DNA from: Rallus limicola
Lineage: Eukaryota > Chordata > Aves > Gruiformes > Rallidae
DNA: 64,000 nucleotides
Assembly: GCA_022605955.1 (NCBI GenBank)
Contig: JAKCOZ010000005.1
Coordinates: 45,064,950-45,128,949, forward strand
Direction of reading: 5' to 3'
Each line of letters begins with the position of its first letter. Positions within the stretch are counted from its first letter, which is position 1. Under the pieces are notes generated by a model. It did no database searches. It saw only the letters and a program-made list of their open reading frames with translations, and was not told where the DNA came from. Below are positions 49,704 to 60,120 of the stretch, one piece after another. The position numbers and the translations under genes are program-made.

Positions 49704-51046
49704 GACTTTTTTTTTTTTTTCTTCCTTTTTCCGTATTCATACTATTTTCTGCCTGGTGTCTATTGTAGTCTTTTGAGCAAATGATTCATAGACTGAATAG
49801 GGCTCTTCAGATCTCATTCCTCACTGAATGATACAATTCCTTATGTAGTGCCAGGACCCACTCAAGGCTTTTCACTTGTGGAGGCAATATTCAGTTCCTC
49901 TATTCCAAGTCTCCCCCCCACCCCGCCCCTGGGAGCAAGACACAATATTCAAGGAGTGCCCACAGGGAAGTGTTGAGGACTGAGGAAGGCCAGTAAGGCC
50001 AAGGTGGAGGAGGAACAAGAAAGGCCAGGACATGTTCTGGAGAATAGTGTGTGTGTGTCTGTGTGTGCATGTGTGTGTAGGAGTGGTCCATGTGGTTTCA
50101 GTAGAGTTCTGCACTGGGGACAAAGTCAGAGAGAAGTCATGCAAATTTTACAGAGGGAAGGAATATTCCTGTTCTTAGTGACTGCATATCTTGACTGATC
50201 CTAATTAAATACATTTTCCATGGATCATCTATTTATCCGCACAATCAGTAAAAATCGCTTCAGGGAGGCTTCTTCCTGGAGATGTACAGTCTGTACAGCC
50301 CTGTTGCTCTCAGAGCTGTCTCTTCATTCTCCTTTTTGAAGGGAAAGGAAGAATTATTAAGGACTAAATCTTGGAAGGTTTCAATACAAGCGGTCTGGTT
50401 TAAGTATTGAACCCTTTCAGAACAGATCTCTTACTATTAGTATTTTTTTTTTATTAAAATTATGATGGATGACTTAAAAGTTGGATGGAACAGAGGACTT
50501 TATGCATTTTATTAGATCTTGTTTGTCAGGCTATTTAATCTGTTTTCTTTTTAAAGGTTTTGAAATTTTTAAGAAACACTTTTGTGTTAACTCACAGCAA
50601 TTATGAAAGCACATAATTTTATTTTAAAAATACTTTAAAAAATCAGATTTGTTTTATGTCTTTTGTGCTGTTTATGTTCCCAGCTATCACAAAGAAAAAT
50701 GGACCAATCATTTTTGCTATTGTTTATATTCAATTGATCTCTTAAGTTTTCATATATCAACACTGGAACTTTTGGTGTATGATGGTGGTAAGACACTTTT
50801 GTCTTTTGCTAACTTTTTGTAGCTGCAATTAAAGATAAAATATGAAACATCATTTATTTGTGGTCTTAAAATTATGTTTCTAAAACTGAAATACTATGAT
50901 TTACATAAAAATATTTCTGTAAACCTGAAGAGTCATGGCATTTTATGGTTGTTTAGCAACTTATGACTTGGCTCATAATAATTTTCCCACTTTTCTTTAT
51001 AGCCTGGGAATCTCTTAAATTAAGTATCAAGTTTGAATTTAGTCCT
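49704..51046. other. Non-coding sequence with poly(T) and (GT)n tracts
   Basis: Poly(T) lies at 49707-49720, and an interrupted (GT)n microsatellite at 50047-50079. The remainder is AT-rich with no gene. Confidence 0.5.
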
Positions 51047-51923
51047 TGTGATGGTTTGACTCAGAATGGTCAAAATAATTGCAATCAGTTCATCACATGT
51101 TGTCTCTGCACACCTTCCACCTCATGGGGAGTACTCCTCACACTCTTCCCCTGCTCCAGTGTGGGATCCCTCTCATGGGAGACAGTCGTCCACAAACTTC
51201 TCCAAAGGGAGTGCTTCCCATGGGCTGCAATTCTTCAAGAACTATTCCAGCATGGATTTCTTAATGGGGTAAAAACCTTCAGGACCAGACTGTTGCAGTG
51301 TGGGTGTCCCATGGGGTCACAAGTCCTGACAGCAAACCTTCTTTAGTGTGGGTTCCTCTCTTCATGGGCTGCAGGTCCTGCCAGGAGCTTGCTGCAGCAC
51401 GGGCTTTCCACAGCATCACAGCCTCCTTCAGGTGTCTCCGCCTACTCCACCGTGGAGTCCTTCATGGACTGCAGATGTCATCTACACTTCCTACTATCTT
51501 CCAAGGGCTGCAGAGGGACAGCCTGCTTCATCATGATCTTCATCACTGACTGCAAAGGGGTCTCTTCTCTGGTACCTGGAGCAGGTCCTTCCCTCACCTT
51601 CTCCAGTGACCTTGGTCAGTGCCAAGTTTGACATATTTCCCTCCTGTCTCTGGCTGCAGGAGCTGCTGTTCCTTTTTTATTTTTTTTTTCTTTTGTCTCT
51701 TCTTTCTTATATGTATTATTACAGATGCTCTACCTCTGTCACTGGTGGGCTTGGGTTTGGCCAGTATCAGGTACATCTTGGGGCCAGCATGGAATTGCCT
51801 CTGTTGGACCTAGGGGAAGCTTCTAGCAGCTTCTCACAGAAGGCACCTTTGTAGACGCCCTCCTTCCCCCCAAAAAAACCCCAAAACAACCCAAAATCAA
51901 CCTTGCCATGCAAAACAAAAGCA
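51047..51923 (-). mobile_element. Solo LTR of an avian ERV (family B, copy 2), internally deleted
   Basis: It starts tgtgatggtttgac, the same terminus as the copy at 27286. It passes almost at once to 'cagttcatcacatgttg', so the segment that holds the poly(A) region in copy 1 is missing. It then follows the family through repeated 'ctccagtgtggg'-type units, a TTTTATTTTTT tract, 'gaagcttctagcagcttctc' and the other terminus ccttgccatgcaaaac...gca. Flanks gtcct (51042-51046) and atcct (51924-51928) are a 4-of-5 target duplication, marking both true LTR ends. Promoter sense is minus. Frames inside it are fortuitous. Confidence 0.87.
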
Positions 51924-52576
51924 ATCCTCCACCTTATTAAGTACTAGTGCAGATACTCATCAATTATGGCCTACTTCATCTGTATATGTTTCCAAATCTC
52001 TGAATTTAAAAACTGAAAAACTGTGCCTGAAAAGCCTGTGCCTTTTCCACCTATGTCAGTTTTTCTAACAGAAACTATACCTCCCTGAAAACGTTGGATT
52101 CTCTTAAATCCTTAGCCTGTGTGGCTACAACAAGGCTACCACATGAAGGAATCGATCATATCTGAAAGATTCTTCCTTCTGTAATAAGCAACATTTCTCA
52201 TAATAAGACATAAATATAGGACATGAATTAACATGACACACCACAGAATATAAGTGAGTACAAATTCAGAATTAAAATTCCAAGCCTTCAGGGGCTATGT
52301 TAATTTTTTTGCACCATTAAGTAGTTTCCAGTTTTAATCCCCATTTGTTGTTGGGAAAAACCACAACAGAAGCACACAATGCTTTCGAACCAGCATATGC
52401 AAAAGGGTTCCAGAAGCACAGCCGTGCTTTCCTCCTCCCGAGGGCAGTGGATATTGCGGGCAATCCTTCATCTCCTGAATTACAGCCACCAACATCTGGC
52501 CTGTCCAGAAATTCCCAACAATGGGACATTGGAGGCGGGGAATTTCTGCTGGTTGAAAGTGGAATTTGGCTTCAAT
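51924..52576. other. Non-coding sequence
   Basis: Nothing is recognised. Short frames at 52317-52650 on both strands overlap and lack domains. Confidence 0.4.
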
Positions 52577-52635
52577 TAAAAAAAAAAAAGAAAGAAAAAG
52601 GGAGTGAGAGAGAGAAAGAGAGAGACAAGAGGGGG
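52577..52635. repeat. Purine-rich (A)n/(GA)n tract
   Basis: About 60 bases are almost free of pyrimidines: an A-run, then AAAG and GAGA repeats. A mirror-like polypurine tract of this kind could form triplex DNA. Confidence 0.85.
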
Positions 52636-53326
52636 ACGTTGGGTTTATGAGTTATAACTCTTTAATTTACAGGCTTGTATAATGCTTATGACCACTAAAT
52701 GCCTCCAGCTCTAGGACTCTTCCCTTTTCCACTCGCTTGTAACTACCAATACTATTTAAGTTCAAGTGTAAATGTATAGTGTTGGGGTTTTTTTCAATTT
52801 TCCTTGATGGGTTGAAAGAGAAGAGGGAGTGTAGTGGGAAAGTATTCATTTCTCCTGTGTAGTTGCCTCCAAATGCATTATAAACTTTTATTGCCTTGGA
52901 AAGTGTTACAGAGTCAGATTGATTTGCATTTGCAAAAGATAGATAGATGGGAACTTCTAAGGGGAAGCTGTGATGGTCAGAGGATTCCATATGGTTGCAA
53001 GCAGCCTTCTCCCTGGTCTCAAGAAACCTGTTTTTGAGAGTAAATAACTGAATGAAAACAGATTTCTTGGAAAACTGTTGTAATTTAATGCATGTAAACA
53101 AAAGCTTTTATAATAGCCTCAGTCACACTGGGATTTCTGAAAGAATTACTTCAAACAAATATCAATTTTTAATTGGGAGGCACCCAAGAGGGTGGTGATG
53201 GTGCAGTCTTTTTTTCTTTTTCTTTCTTTTTAAAAAATTTTCTTTCCCTTTCCCCCCCTGAAGTGGAAAATATTGTAAAGTTCACAGTGCTTCCATTTAA
53301 AATTCCTATCAGACCCTCCTTGGGGG
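52636..53326. other. Non-coding sequence
   Basis: A 144-codon minus-strand frame (52667-53101) has no recognisable domain, signal peptide or family motif. It ends just outside the CR1 cluster and is treated as chance. Confidence 0.4.
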
Positions 53327-53949
53327 AATCACACAAAAGTTGACGTTGTAAAGGACCTCTGGAGATCATCTAGTTCAAACCCTCTTCTGAGCTTGCTCAA
53401 CCAGAACAGATTTCCCAGGGCTGTGTCCAGACAGATTTTGAGTATCTCCAAGGCTAGAGATGCTCCACCCTTCCTTGGAAACCCATTCCCATGTGCAACC
53501 ATCCTCATGCTAAAAAAGTTTTTTCTTATAATTAAATGGGATTTCCTGTATTTCAGTTTGCACCCATTGCCTCTTGTCCTTTCACTAGGCACTACTGAGA
53601 AGAGTCTGGCTTTACCTTTAGTCCACACCCTAAATCAGGTATTTATACACACTAAGATTGCCTCCAAGCCTTTTCTTGTTGAGGTTTAAGTCCTCGGTCT
53701 CTTGGTCTTTTTTCATATGATGGATGGTCCAGATGATTAATAAACTTTGCATATATCTTCATTGAACTCATTCCAGTAAGTCCATGTCTTTTCTGCACTA
53801 AGGACCCTAGAATTGGACCTAGCACTCCAGATGTCTCGCATGTGCTGAGTGGTCCAGCTGGACTTTGTGCTGCTGATTACAAGCCTTTAAGCCTAGTAGT
53901 TCAAACAGTATTCAGTCAACTTCACTGCCCACTTATCTCACCTATACTT
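53327..53949 (-). mobile_element. CR1 LINE 'A', 3' segment of a split copy
   Basis: Read on plus, it starts with a degraded tail (gaatcacac), then 'ctggagatcatctagttc', the 3' UTR and the ORF2 C-terminus. Near 53845 the text jumps to an RT-region segment ('ccagctggactttgtgctgc', 'tcacctatacttag') that normally lies several hundred bp further upstream in CR1, so an internal deletion is present. It stops at 53949, exactly where another CR1 tail begins. Confidence 0.85.
53329..53628 (-). pseudogene. CR1 'A' ORF2 C-terminal fragment
   Basis: The minus-strand frame carries ARLFSVVPSERTRGNGCKLK and RKNFFSMRM, corresponding to the end of CR1 ORF2. It then departs from the usual HWNRLPREV motif (here GNGFPRKGG) and runs on past the normal stop into the 3' UTR. 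RT and endonuclease domains are not in this frame. Confidence 0.88.
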
Positions 53950-54580
53950 AGAATCCTACTATTGTTTATGTTGGAAAAGACCTTTAAGATCTTTGAGTCC
54001 AACCATTAACCTTGCACTGCCAAGCCCACCACTAAACCGTGTCCCTAAGCACCAGATCTATAGGTTTGGTAAATACCTCCAGGAATGGAGACTCAATGAT
54101 TTCTCCGGGCAGTTGGTTCCTATCCTTGATAAACCTTTCAATAAAGATTTTTTACCTAATATCCAACCTAAACCTCCCTTGGCACAATTTGTCGTTAGTT
54201 ACCTGAGAGACTGACACCCACCTTGCTAAAACTTTACTTCAGGTAGCTGTAAAAGCTATAAGGTCTCCCCTCAGTCTCCTTTTCTCCAGACTAAACAAAC
54301 TCCAGTTCCCTCAGCTGCTCCTAATAGCACTTGTGCTCTAGATCCTTTACCAGCTTTGTTGTCCTTCTTTGGACATGCTCCAGCACCTCATGTCTTTCAT
54401 GCTCTGAGTGGCCCAAAAATGAACACAGTATTTGAGATGTGGCCTCATCAGTGCTGTGCACAGGGTAACAATCATTTCCCTGGTCCTTCTGGTCACATCT
54501 GCCAGCTTCCACAGCACTTGTGGCTGCATACTTTAAAATCCCATAGATTTGTGTATGTCCAGTTTGTTTAAACATTGCCC
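53950..54580 (-). mobile_element. CR1 LINE 'B', inserted into CR1 'A'
   Basis: It opens with a decayed CR1 tail (agaatcctac), then 'gttggaaaagacctttaaga' and 'ttgagtccaaccatt', typical 3' UTR text, and next the ORF2 C-terminal region ('ctcccctcagtctccttttc', 'ccttctttggacatgctcca'). The 5' limit is approximate (54545-54600). It is a different CR1 subfamily copy from 'A': its 3' UTR resembles the copy at 13160 rather than those at 6524 and 53327. Confidence 0.88.
54347..54575 (-). pseudogene. CR1 'B' ORF2 fragment with frameshift
   Basis: One minus-strand frame reads LCTALMRPHLKYCVHFWA, matching the YSALVRPHLEYCVQFWAP motif just after the CR1 RT domain. A second frame continues with VLEHVQRRTTKLVKDLEH, the next conserved motif. 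Passing from one to the other needs a frameshift near 54430. The RT catalytic region is absent. Confidence 0.88.
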
Positions 54581-55160
54581 AGGCTTACCCTTTTCCGCCA
54601 AGGGCATTCCTTGCTCCAGACTTTCCCACTGTTCACCGGGATTCTTGAAGGCAGGTCTTACTGATGAAAAAGACCTTGGATTTTTCTGTAGCCTTCATCA
54701 CTGGATCCTTTGTCCTACTTATCAGCAGACTCACACTTTCCCCTCACATTCCTTTCCAGATTCAACTGCAGATGGGATTTGGTTTTCTTAATCCTTTCCT
54801 TGCACACAGAGACATTGTCGCTCTTCTTTCGGCTTCCCCCTCTTGTATGCTTCCTCTTTATCTCTGAATTTTTTTCTAGAACTTCCTGTTCATCCAGGTC
54901 CATGTCACCTCTGTACATAGGAATGAACCATTCCTGAACTTTGAGGAAAACCCACCAAGTCTCCTTAAAATCCACCAGGTCTCCTTAAATCATAGGATTC
55001 CTCAAAGTTAGGTCTCTGATCAGGCCAAAATTTGTTCTCCTGAAGCAGAATCAGAGCTATGATTCTGCTTTTACTTGTTCCCTTCCCTCAGGATCCAGAA
55101 GTCTACCATCCCATGGGCAACGTACACTCCAGCTTTCACAGCCCCATCTATTTCCTCCCT
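54581..55160 (-). mobile_element. CR1 LINE 'A', 5' segment beyond the insertion
   Basis: The text corresponds to the part of CR1 ORF2 between the endonuclease and RT domains: 'gtatgcttcctctttatctc', 'cttcctgttcatccagg', 'tttgttctcctgaag', and 'ggatccagaagtctaccatc'. Orientation is minus and its place in CR1 is upstream of the RT segment at 53850-53949. Removing CR1 'B' would therefore join 'A' in correct order. Similarity fades near 55150. Confidence 0.75.
54715..54975 (-). pseudogene. CR1 'A' ORF2 linker fragment (between EN and RT)
   Basis: The minus-strand frame contains VQEWFIPMYRG, DEQEVLEKN and LQLNLERNVRG. These are recognisable forms of the CR1 ORF2 linker motifs (usual pattern QERSIPM..., NKELLEKLK, AQLELNLARDVKG). 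The adjoining endonuclease and RT catalytic motifs are not present. It is non-functional. Confidence 0.82.
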
Positions 55161-56189
55161 ATAAAAACAGAAAACCAATTCAAACAAACAAAAGAAAATA
55201 AGAGTCTCAGGAAATCCTCTGAATTACTTACATTTAGGTGATTCAGACTAGAACATGTAGACTAAGAAGTTAAATCACTGGCTTCTTATAAAATCTATCC
55301 ATTTTTATTTTAAAAATATTTTAAAAATCAACAAAACAAAACAATCTTTAACAAAAGCATTTTATTTTGTATTTCAGCAACACAAGGCACAGTACTGTCC
55401 ATTCTCTGCTCAAATCTCCAAATACTGCTTAAGTTAATAATTATATAATAATAACACTGGTTATTTTGTTTGATATGGTGACTGGGACAACATGAAAAAA
55501 AAATCCACATTTTTTAATGGTCTTGATCAACACCTATTGCGGTTTTCTTCTTTTGTGATGACAAGCTGAAATCTTTCTAAAGGGGGGGAAATAATTTTCC
55601 AGGAAGTTATTATTGAGGTATTGATAAGCATATATCACTGCACTGAGGGTGCTGCATGCACTGATAGAACTGCAGAGTAGTCAATGAGATAATCTGCATC
55701 TAAATGACAATTTCTGATATGACACTAAAAGTAGACTTAAACACAAATGAAAATGGTGGTGTGTGAATGTATGGGAATCAAATGACAATTTGATCTCTAA
55801 AATTTATGCATCAGAGCAAAACAAAATAACTTGACAAAAAATGCAAATCATCTACATTTTCATTTTATTCAGTTTTTAACTCTTTAAAGTAATAAACTGA
55901 GTACTTAAAGGTAGAATCTTTCTTGCAAGAATGTGAAAGGTTAAGGAATTCAGTACCTTTTAAGCTTGTTCTTGAAAAAAAAGAGATTTGAAAGCAGCAG
56001 ATGATAAAACATGAAATCTTTTCTTCTCTTCATCTCCTTGAACCCCTTTAGCTACTTTCAGACAAAAATTATCGTCTCTCCCCTCCTCAAACTACACCCT
56101 TCTGCAAAGTCATCAGGGGTAATTTGTAGGAATTCTCTGAGTACATGCTCTTTGCATATTTAGTTTGACCTATTATAGTGACTCTGCAG
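55161..56189. other. Non-coding AT-rich sequence
   Basis: Nothing is recognised. A-rich text occurs at 55180-55210 and 55300-55360. Confidence 0.45.
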
Positions 56190-56600
56190 GAGGACCACAA
56201 GGATGCTCGGAGGGCTGGAGAATCTGTCCTCTGAAGAAAAGCTGAGAGAGTTGGGCTTGTTCAGTCTGGAGAAGAGAAGGCTCCAGGAAAGACATAGCAG
56301 TCTTCTATTACCTTCCATTCTTTCAGGGGGCCTGAAAGGAACCTGCAGAGGGGCTGTTTATGAGGGCATGGGGTGTTAGGACAAGGGGTAATGGCTTTAA
56401 ACTGAAAGAGGATAAATTTAGATTATTTATTAGAAAGGAATTCTTCCCTGTGACGGTTGAGAAGCACTGTAACACATTGCCCAAAGGTGTTGTGGGTGCC
56501 CCATCTCTGGAAGTGTTCAAGATGGGGCTCTTTTATCTGTTCAAGACAGATGGGGGTTGAAATCTTTGAGGTCCATTCCAAATTAAACTGTTCTCCGATT
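56190..56600 (+). mobile_element. CR1 LINE, 5'-truncated copy
   Basis: It begins in the ORF2 region after RT ('aggatgctcggagggctgga', 'agctgagagagttgggcttg', 'ttcagtctggagaagagaag'). It continues through 'acaaggggtaatggctttaa' to a shortened 3' UTR ('ggttgaaatctttgaggtcc') and a single degraded tail unit (ctccgattcc). The GGACTAGATGATC block of the 3' UTR is partly deleted. Confidence 0.92.
56217..56560 (+). pseudogene. CR1 ORF2 C-terminal fragment, frameshifted
   Basis: An early frame reads LSSEEKLRELGLFSLEKRRL. After a frameshift around 56300-56360 another frame reads [20 protein letters not shown] and LPKGVVGAPSLEVFK. These are the consecutive C-terminal motifs of CR1 ORF2. It ends in the 3' UTR without the usual stop position. 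Confidence 0.88.
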
Positions 56601-59600
56601 CCCTGTTGAAGGCAAAGGTTCATAAGGTCCCTGAAGAGTGAGGAAGAACTCCACTACTGGAAGATTTGAATATATGCCCAGGACAGAATAACAACTTCTA
56701 CAGGGTTTACATCTTTTATGGAAACCATCCCAGAGATTGCAGCTGAAAGTAAAACATAGTAAAGGCATTGTGTAATACTCACCAACTGAACCTTTCTTGA
56801 GGCATGCAAAATTCAGCAGTTATGAGACAGATAGGTTTGATAACAGAGAAAAGGATGTCTACAAGTCTGGTAAATTTAAAACCTATGATATCACCATCTT
56901 GATCACTATGTCTATAATGAAAATTAAATAGAAATTAGTGAATAATAGGATGTGTAAATTACTTGGAAGCAAAGATAGTTCAGCCATATATTTTGACAGC
57001 TGGAAGATTGTTCATTTTTACAACTTTGACCATGGTATTGTAAAGAAAGAACACCTTTGATCTTTAAAGGAGATATAGTCCTGATGAAAGGGACATTTGT
57101 TTGAATCTTCTGTGCATGGCACTAAGAGTGATTCAGGTTACAGGAAGGACAAAAAAAAATAAAGGCAAAATTAATCTGATTTGGGCTTAGATTCATAAAA
57201 GCAAAATAGATTAAGTGGTTGGCCCCTTGCAGTGATGAGCGTTCTTAAATTCTCTTCAGTTATGGAAAACAAAAATAGTCTCTGCATATCTCCCTAATTT
57301 AGCCGTAAGGGACAATAGGAAATCCCACTGCAAATTACCAGGGAAAAAAAAATAAAGCCCAAAGCAGAATTAATTGTTTAAGACAGTCACTAATTCTATA
57401 GTAGGAAGCCATCATGAAGTGAAGCTGAACACAGGGCAAAAATACTGAAGTGATTGAGATGACTGCTCCTGCGCATTTGCAATGGCAGCTATGGCATGAA
57501 CTGGTGGTATTGCTGTCTTAAGTTTACCAGGAACTGCCAGAATGGAACAACATAATTTCCTTGGTCTCTTTACATGGCAAACTTCTCTCTGGTTCCCCTG
57601 TGTGAGTAACATCAAATCGTGTGGTTGACTTGACTGCCTGGTTGTTGAGAATGCTGATTCTTGATTTGCTGTCCTCCTGCAGAGGTTTTTATACTCTCTG
57701 TTGGAGAGTAATGTTCTGCAGAAATCTGACATAGGATCCAAATATTAAACTCTTACTTGCTGTCTAGTGACAGCATAGTATTTATCTGCTATATAAATCT
57801 ATATATAGCCTTTATGGATCATTGACATCCCAGTATGTACTGTTGGTTGCTTTTAGTTTCCAAAGATTTTATTCTTGTGGCTTAGGAATGCACAGTCTCA
57901 TTGCCAGTTCAAGTGGAAAATGTAACTTGAGTAACATTATGTTTCTTGTTTACTTTAATACAGGGATACTTGGATCTCCGTAGTATCACAAGCACTGCAG
58001 TAAAATCCTCATTATAATACTGAAACTGTTTGAATTTTCAGTCAGAAATAATCAGAAAATAACCCCATGGCTACTATTTAACCATATCTGAAAGCACATG
58101 AGTAAAATGACTTTGTAGTTTTGTTATACAATTCAGTTAATAAACTTGTCTTATTTGGTCATGTTTTCTTGTGCTGTCATACACAACCTAATCCCAGATG
58201 CAAAAAAATTTCTTGTCTGAAAATTTATATGACCTTGTGATCTGCAAAATGATGAGAGGATAAGTTTGCCTGCTCATCCTGAACTATCGTTTTTTTAAAA
58301 AAATTGTATTCATTAGATACTTGCTAAATGGATGTAGCCTGACTAATAATTTTAAGTTTAGCATTTAGTTCCTTTCCAGACGTTTATTTGGACAAACTGG
58401 AAACTAGCTTATTTCTGAGGACAATCTCTGAGAGCTCTTTTAAACCAGATGTAGCATGTAAATGTTCACAGAACTGCCTGCAGGTCTGGATAGGAAAGCA
58501 TTTTTTGAGGTACTACCACCTCAAGGTAAATTAAAATATTCTTTTCACCTAATTATATTAATTTAAAGTTAGACAGGGGATCTAATTGAGTCCATTTAAG
58601 CTTCTACAAATGGTTATTTATCCCATTTGTGTTAGAGACATAACAACAGGCAGTGATGTCATATTCTCTGTCTATCTCTAAGTCAGGTTGAATATTTTAC
58701 CTGCAGATAGTCAGAGTGAGTGTACATCTGATATTTCAGGGACCATCCTGGGAGAAGTGAGCACTGAACAACATATCTACACCAAGAAAGCATGCAAGTA
58801 AATAAACCCACTTTCTCCATAATTTGGACAGCACTAGTTTTCAGAAATAGTGAGCTCCCATCTGTGACAAATAAATGGTTGGCAAAGGGGGGAGATATTT
58901 GTTCTGACACAGTAGGTTCTGCTGTATATGGTTGCATATATTCGTATTCTCCAGCTCTACTTTCCCCTGTTTGGAATGAGATTCTGCTACCTGCTCCTTA
59001 GCAGTGAAGAAACTAGGAATGCTTGAAGAATTATTTTTTTTTTTTAATGTATTGTTTTTTATTAGTAACAATTTTTGCCTCTCAGGCCATCTAAGGACAG
59101 AACTTTGTACAAATATTTGTACTGGCAGGGGTCTCAAACCTGCAGAATCATCAGTTCATAAAGACTTTTGGCACTCAGGCATGGCTTAATCTTTGTCTTT
59201 CAGATGGGTAGGAACAGGGATTCCTGTATAGGAATGAAATGTGAGTGAGAGTCTGGAGTCAAATATGTGTGTCCTGATTTCCATAGTCATGCTGGAACCC
59301 CAGCCACAGGGGGGGCTTAATCATAACGCCAGCCACAAGGGACCATCAGGCTCCCTTGCTGTCCTAATCAAGACACCAAGCAGAGGAGCCTGAGGACTCT
59401 GAGGAAGAGAAGCTGAATTGGCTTAAAGCTGAAATATAATGAGCAGGCATAGCCTCTTTAATTCTTTTAGCTGAAAACCTCACTGTCTTAGTGAATCAGA
59501 TTGGTGTATTAGGTTCTATTAAAACTAATTGTCTACAAGATTCGTAGAGTAACATAATATTATTTTAACATTTTTGGCTCTTAGATTGTCCTTATACCTT

Positions 59601-60075
59601 TAAATATAAAGATTATTTCTTGGAAAAGTGATTAGAATATTAAAACTCTATAAAAGTAGGCATTAGCTGATGATCCTGTCATTATGTTGAGTACCCATGG
59701 ATTCACCTCAGCACACCTAGTGATTTCACAAAGGCTATTATCTCATGGCTATATCCCCTTCTTCTGAGCTTATTACTTTAAATAAAAAATGTTAATGGTT
59801 TCTGAGAAACTCATGATGAGAAATGGAGGATTTCTTACACAAAGAAGCATGCTTTCCAAATTTCAAAGCTTGCATTAAACTTTCCAGCAAATGCCTGAAA
59901 TTCTCAGTTGGCAAATAATATTGCAAGGTGAATTCAGCCTTCTTTTATACTGAGGTGCATTTGGATATACTTATTATTATTTATTAAATTACACAGCACC
60001 GCATGTTACACATAGCAATTACTTAGGAATGTGCATTATGCTTTCACATATAGGGAGAACGGGATAAAATTTAGA
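56601..60075. other. Non-coding sequence, nothing recognised
   Basis: The longest frame (109 codons, minus, 57412-57741) has no family resemblance. A poly(T) stretch lies at 59031-59045. No RNA gene or recent repeat is seen. Confidence 0.4.
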
Positions 60076-60085
60076 TCATAAACAA

Positions 60086-60120
60086 GGTCAGACTGGATGA
60101 TCTCCTTCTGGCCTCAAAAT
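60086..60120 (+). mobile_element. Possible ancient CR1-type 3' tail
   Basis: The phrase 'ggtcagactggatgatctcc' followed by 'ttctggcctcaaaatgt' has the layout of an old CR1 3' end (GGACTAGATGATCTC...CC..CC), without a surviving tail repeat. Confidence 0.5.

Noticed and set aside
52667..53101. 144-codon minus-strand open frame
   Set aside because: No recognisable motif. It lies outside the CR1 cluster and is not supported by splice sites or homology.
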